A stretch of 15,134 bases of DNA from JAFIEN01 sp051859505 (lineage in GTDB: Bacteria > Pseudomonadota > Alphaproteobacteria > Rhodobacterales > Rhodobacteraceae): positions 1-15,134 of the forward strand of contig JBHYFN010000068.1 of the NCBI GenBank assembly GCA_051859505.1. The letters run 5' to 3'. Position numbers and translations under genes: made by a program. Shown piece after piece: positions 14,033-15,134 of the stretch. The notes below the pieces were generated by a model. It worked only from the letters and a program-made list of their open reading frames with translations. It was not told where the DNA came from and ran no database searches. The stretch's first letter is position 1. Each line of letters opens with the position of its first letter.

Positions 14033-14642
14033 AAAGGGCCATCTGGCTGGCACCCCCCAGATCGGGATGACAGCCGGCCAGATCGGTGAAGGCCAGGTCA
14101 TAGCCCCTTGCCCCTGCCCCTGCCCCACTTCCTGCCCCGGCAACGCGCCCCGCCCAGCGGCGGAACTCGGCGCGTGTCCATTCGAACCGGTGGCCCGGAT
14201 GGCGAAAGCGGTGCGCGGGCACGCCCAGAAGCGGGTTGAACTCGGCATTGGGCGTGGTGACGATCACGACGCGCGGCCGGATCGTGCCAAAGACCGCGCG
14301 CTCGAGCCTGGGCAGGTCGACGGGGGAAAGATGCTCGATCACCTCGATCAGCGTCACGCAGTCGAACCCGGCCAGCCGCCGGTCGGGCGAAAGCACCGAC
14401 CCCTGCCACAGATCGCACCGCCCCGCCCGAATTTGGAAAATTCGGGCCAGCCGGAGGCGGAGCCGCGCCAGCGCCTCGGCCGAGACATCGACGCCCGCCA
14501 GCCGCGCGATCCCGGGCTCTTCGGCCAGCCGCAGGAACAGATCCCCCCCGCCGCAGCCCAGATCGGCAACGCTCGTCACCTCTGCCGCCCGGATCGCCGC
14601 CAGCACGGCGCCCAGCCGCTCTTCATGCAGAACCGTCGTCAC
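13998..14642 (-). CDS. Stand-alone Hen1-like SAM-dependent RNA methyltransferase domain
   Basis: 214 residues with a GTG start at 14642 sharing four bases (GTGA) with the upstream permease stop; a longer reading only retraces the permease. Seen: SAM motif I VADLGCGGGDLFLRL (25-39), GVDVS at 50-54, motif LIEVIEHL with E100, E103 and H104, TTPNAEFN (129-136), and FRHPGHRFEWTRAEFRRWA with H151. The ExxEH plus distant His arrangement and the HRFEWTRAEF block are those of Hen1, which 2'-O-methylates RNA 3' ends. From memory, in Clostridium Hen1 the same ligands are spaced almost identically. Usual bacterial Hen1 (about 460 residues) has an extra N-terminal domain and a Pnkp partner, both absent here. 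A Gly/Ala-rich stretch (about 169-178) precedes the tail. The RNA substrate is unknown. Confidence 0.8.
   Translation of the reverse strand: MTTVLHEERLGAVLAAIRAAEVTSVADLGCGGGDLFLRLAEEPGIARLAGVDVSAEALARLRLRLARIFQIRAGRCDLWQGSVLSPDRRLAGFDCVTLIEVIEHLSPVDLPRLERAVFGTIRPRVVIVTTPNAEFNPLLGVPAHRFRHPGHRFEWTRAEFRRWAGRVAGAGSGAGAGARGYDLAFTDLAGCHPDLGGASQMALFTRRAEAPSGS
14425..14447. repeat. Perfect 10-bp inverted repeat inside the Hen1-like gene
   Basis: Arm GCCCGAATTT (14425-14434), loop GGA, and its exact complement AAATTCGGGC (14438-14447). It encodes residues 66-73 (ARIFQIRA) of the methyltransferase, between the SAM-binding core and the QGS strand, where Hen1 relatives vary. The AT-rich centre is atypical for the gene and suggests a mobile palindromic element or a functional RNA hairpin. 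Confidence 0.85.
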
Positions 14643-15134
14643 AGCGGCCAGACCAGCAGCAGAAGCGGCAGGCTGACCGCCACGACCAGCGCCTCGAGCG
14701 GCAGGCCAAGGCGCCAGTAATCGCCGAAGCGAAAGCCGCCGGGGCCAAGGATGATCGTGTTGTTCTGATGCCCGATCGGGGTCAGGAAGGCGCAGGAGGC
14801 GCCGATCGCCACCGCCATCAGGAAACTGTCCGGGTTCACCCCCAGCGCTGCCGCGATGCCGATGGCCACCGGGCACATCACCGCCGCCGTGGCCGCGTTG
14901 TTCATCACATCCGACAGGAACATCGTGGTGATCAGGATCACCGCCAGCGCCGCCACCGCATTGCCCTGCGCCACCGTCTCGACCAGCCCCTGCGCCAGAA
15001 GATCGGCCGCGCCCGTGTCCTGCATCGCGCCCGCGACCGGGATCAGGGCGGCCAGCAGCACGATCACCGGCCAGTCGATCGCGGTGTAAACCTGCCGCGG
15101 CGGCACGGTGCGCAACAGCATCGAGGCCAGCACC
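14639..15134 (-). CDS. SLC13-family permease (C-terminal part, runs off right edge)
   Basis: C-terminal 165 codons of a polytopic inner-membrane transporter of the SLC13/DASS (divalent anion:sodium symporter) class; the substrate could be sulfate, dicarboxylate or another anion. Seen: a helix IDWPVIVLLAALIPVAGAM, then TTMFLSDVMNNAATAAVMCPVAIGIA, the signature GASCAFLTPIGHQNNTIILGPGGFRFGDYWRLGLPLEALV, and a last helix VVAVSLPLLLLVWPL ending the protein. These match the second repeat of the SLC13 fold with its asparagine/threonine binding motifs. The start codon and any TrkA-C domains lie outside the window. The stop overlaps the GTG of the Hen1-like gene by four bases, indicating a two-gene operon. 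Confidence 0.88.
   Translation of the reverse strand, partial: VLASMLLRTVPPRQVYTAIDWPVIVLLAALIPVAGAMQDTGAADLLAQGLVETVAQGNAVAALAVILITTMFLSDVMNNAATAAVMCPVAIGIAAALGVNPDSFLMAVAIGASCAFLTPIGHQNNTIILGPGGFRFGDYWRLGLPLEALVVAVSLPLLLLVWPL

Noticed and set aside
14643..14876. Upstream extension of the Hen1-like protein
   Set aside because: It covers the permease coding region in another frame; the GTGA overlap start agrees with where methyltransferase homology begins.

Overview
This 15.1 kb window is high-GC DNA with gene content and protein sequences typical of an alphaproteobacterium, most likely Rhodobacteraceae (Paracoccus/Rhodobacter-like). The reasons are the dnaG-rpoD pair without rpsU, the DnaG N-terminus, the DUF2927 lipoprotein and the tadA/rluB divergent pair. 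That placement is inference from protein resemblance; no rRNA or other marker settles it. The window is almost fully coding: 15 complete protein genes plus one partial gene at each edge. No tRNA, rRNA, CRISPR array, transposase or prophage gene is visible, and no gene-free gap exceeds about 215 bases.

Left block (1-3999, minus strand, housekeeping): tadA (tRNA adenosine deaminase), a ZIP-family metal transporter, dnaG (primase) and the start of rpoD (primary sigma factor, running off the left edge). A near-perfect promoter with a 9+9 bp palindromic operator lies between tadA and the ZIP gene. It resembles the iron-responsive Irr (ICE-box) type of site. Divergent from tadA is rluB (4063-5715), an rRNA pseudouridine synthase with an exceptionally long, repetitive, basic C-terminal tail.

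Central block (5846-12520, plus strand, accessory): a small two-helix membrane protein, an XpaC-like membrane protein, TelA, a DUF2927 lipoprotein, an SPFH/virion-core-like (YdjI-type) protein with a C-terminal GYF_2 domain, two cytochrome b561-type membrane proteins, and a double zinc-ribbon protein with a C-terminal membrane anchor. Tight spacing and TGATG overlaps suggest one operon up to a double hairpin/terminator at about 10399-10475, then a second short transcription unit. The XpaC/TelA pair together with a YdjI-like SPFH protein and a YdjG-like zinc-ribbon protein looks like a PspA-less relative of the Bacillus PspA-YdjGHI envelope-stress set. This is the best candidate for an undescribed system here.

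Right block (12648-15134): a PfkB-family sugar kinase overlapping dtd (D-aminoacyl-tRNA deacylase) on the plus strand. Converging on dtd from the minus strand are an SLC13-type permease (partial, running off the right edge) and a translationally coupled small methyltransferase. The methyltransferase carries the ExxEH...H metal-site signature of Hen1, the 3'-terminal RNA 2'-O-methyltransferase, but is a stand-alone domain without its usual Pnkp repair partner. A perfect 10-bp hairpin is embedded in that gene.

A recurrent oddity is short tandem repeats (4, 10, 12, 13 and 15 bp units) at gene boundaries throughout the window, plus 12-bp repeats inside rluB.
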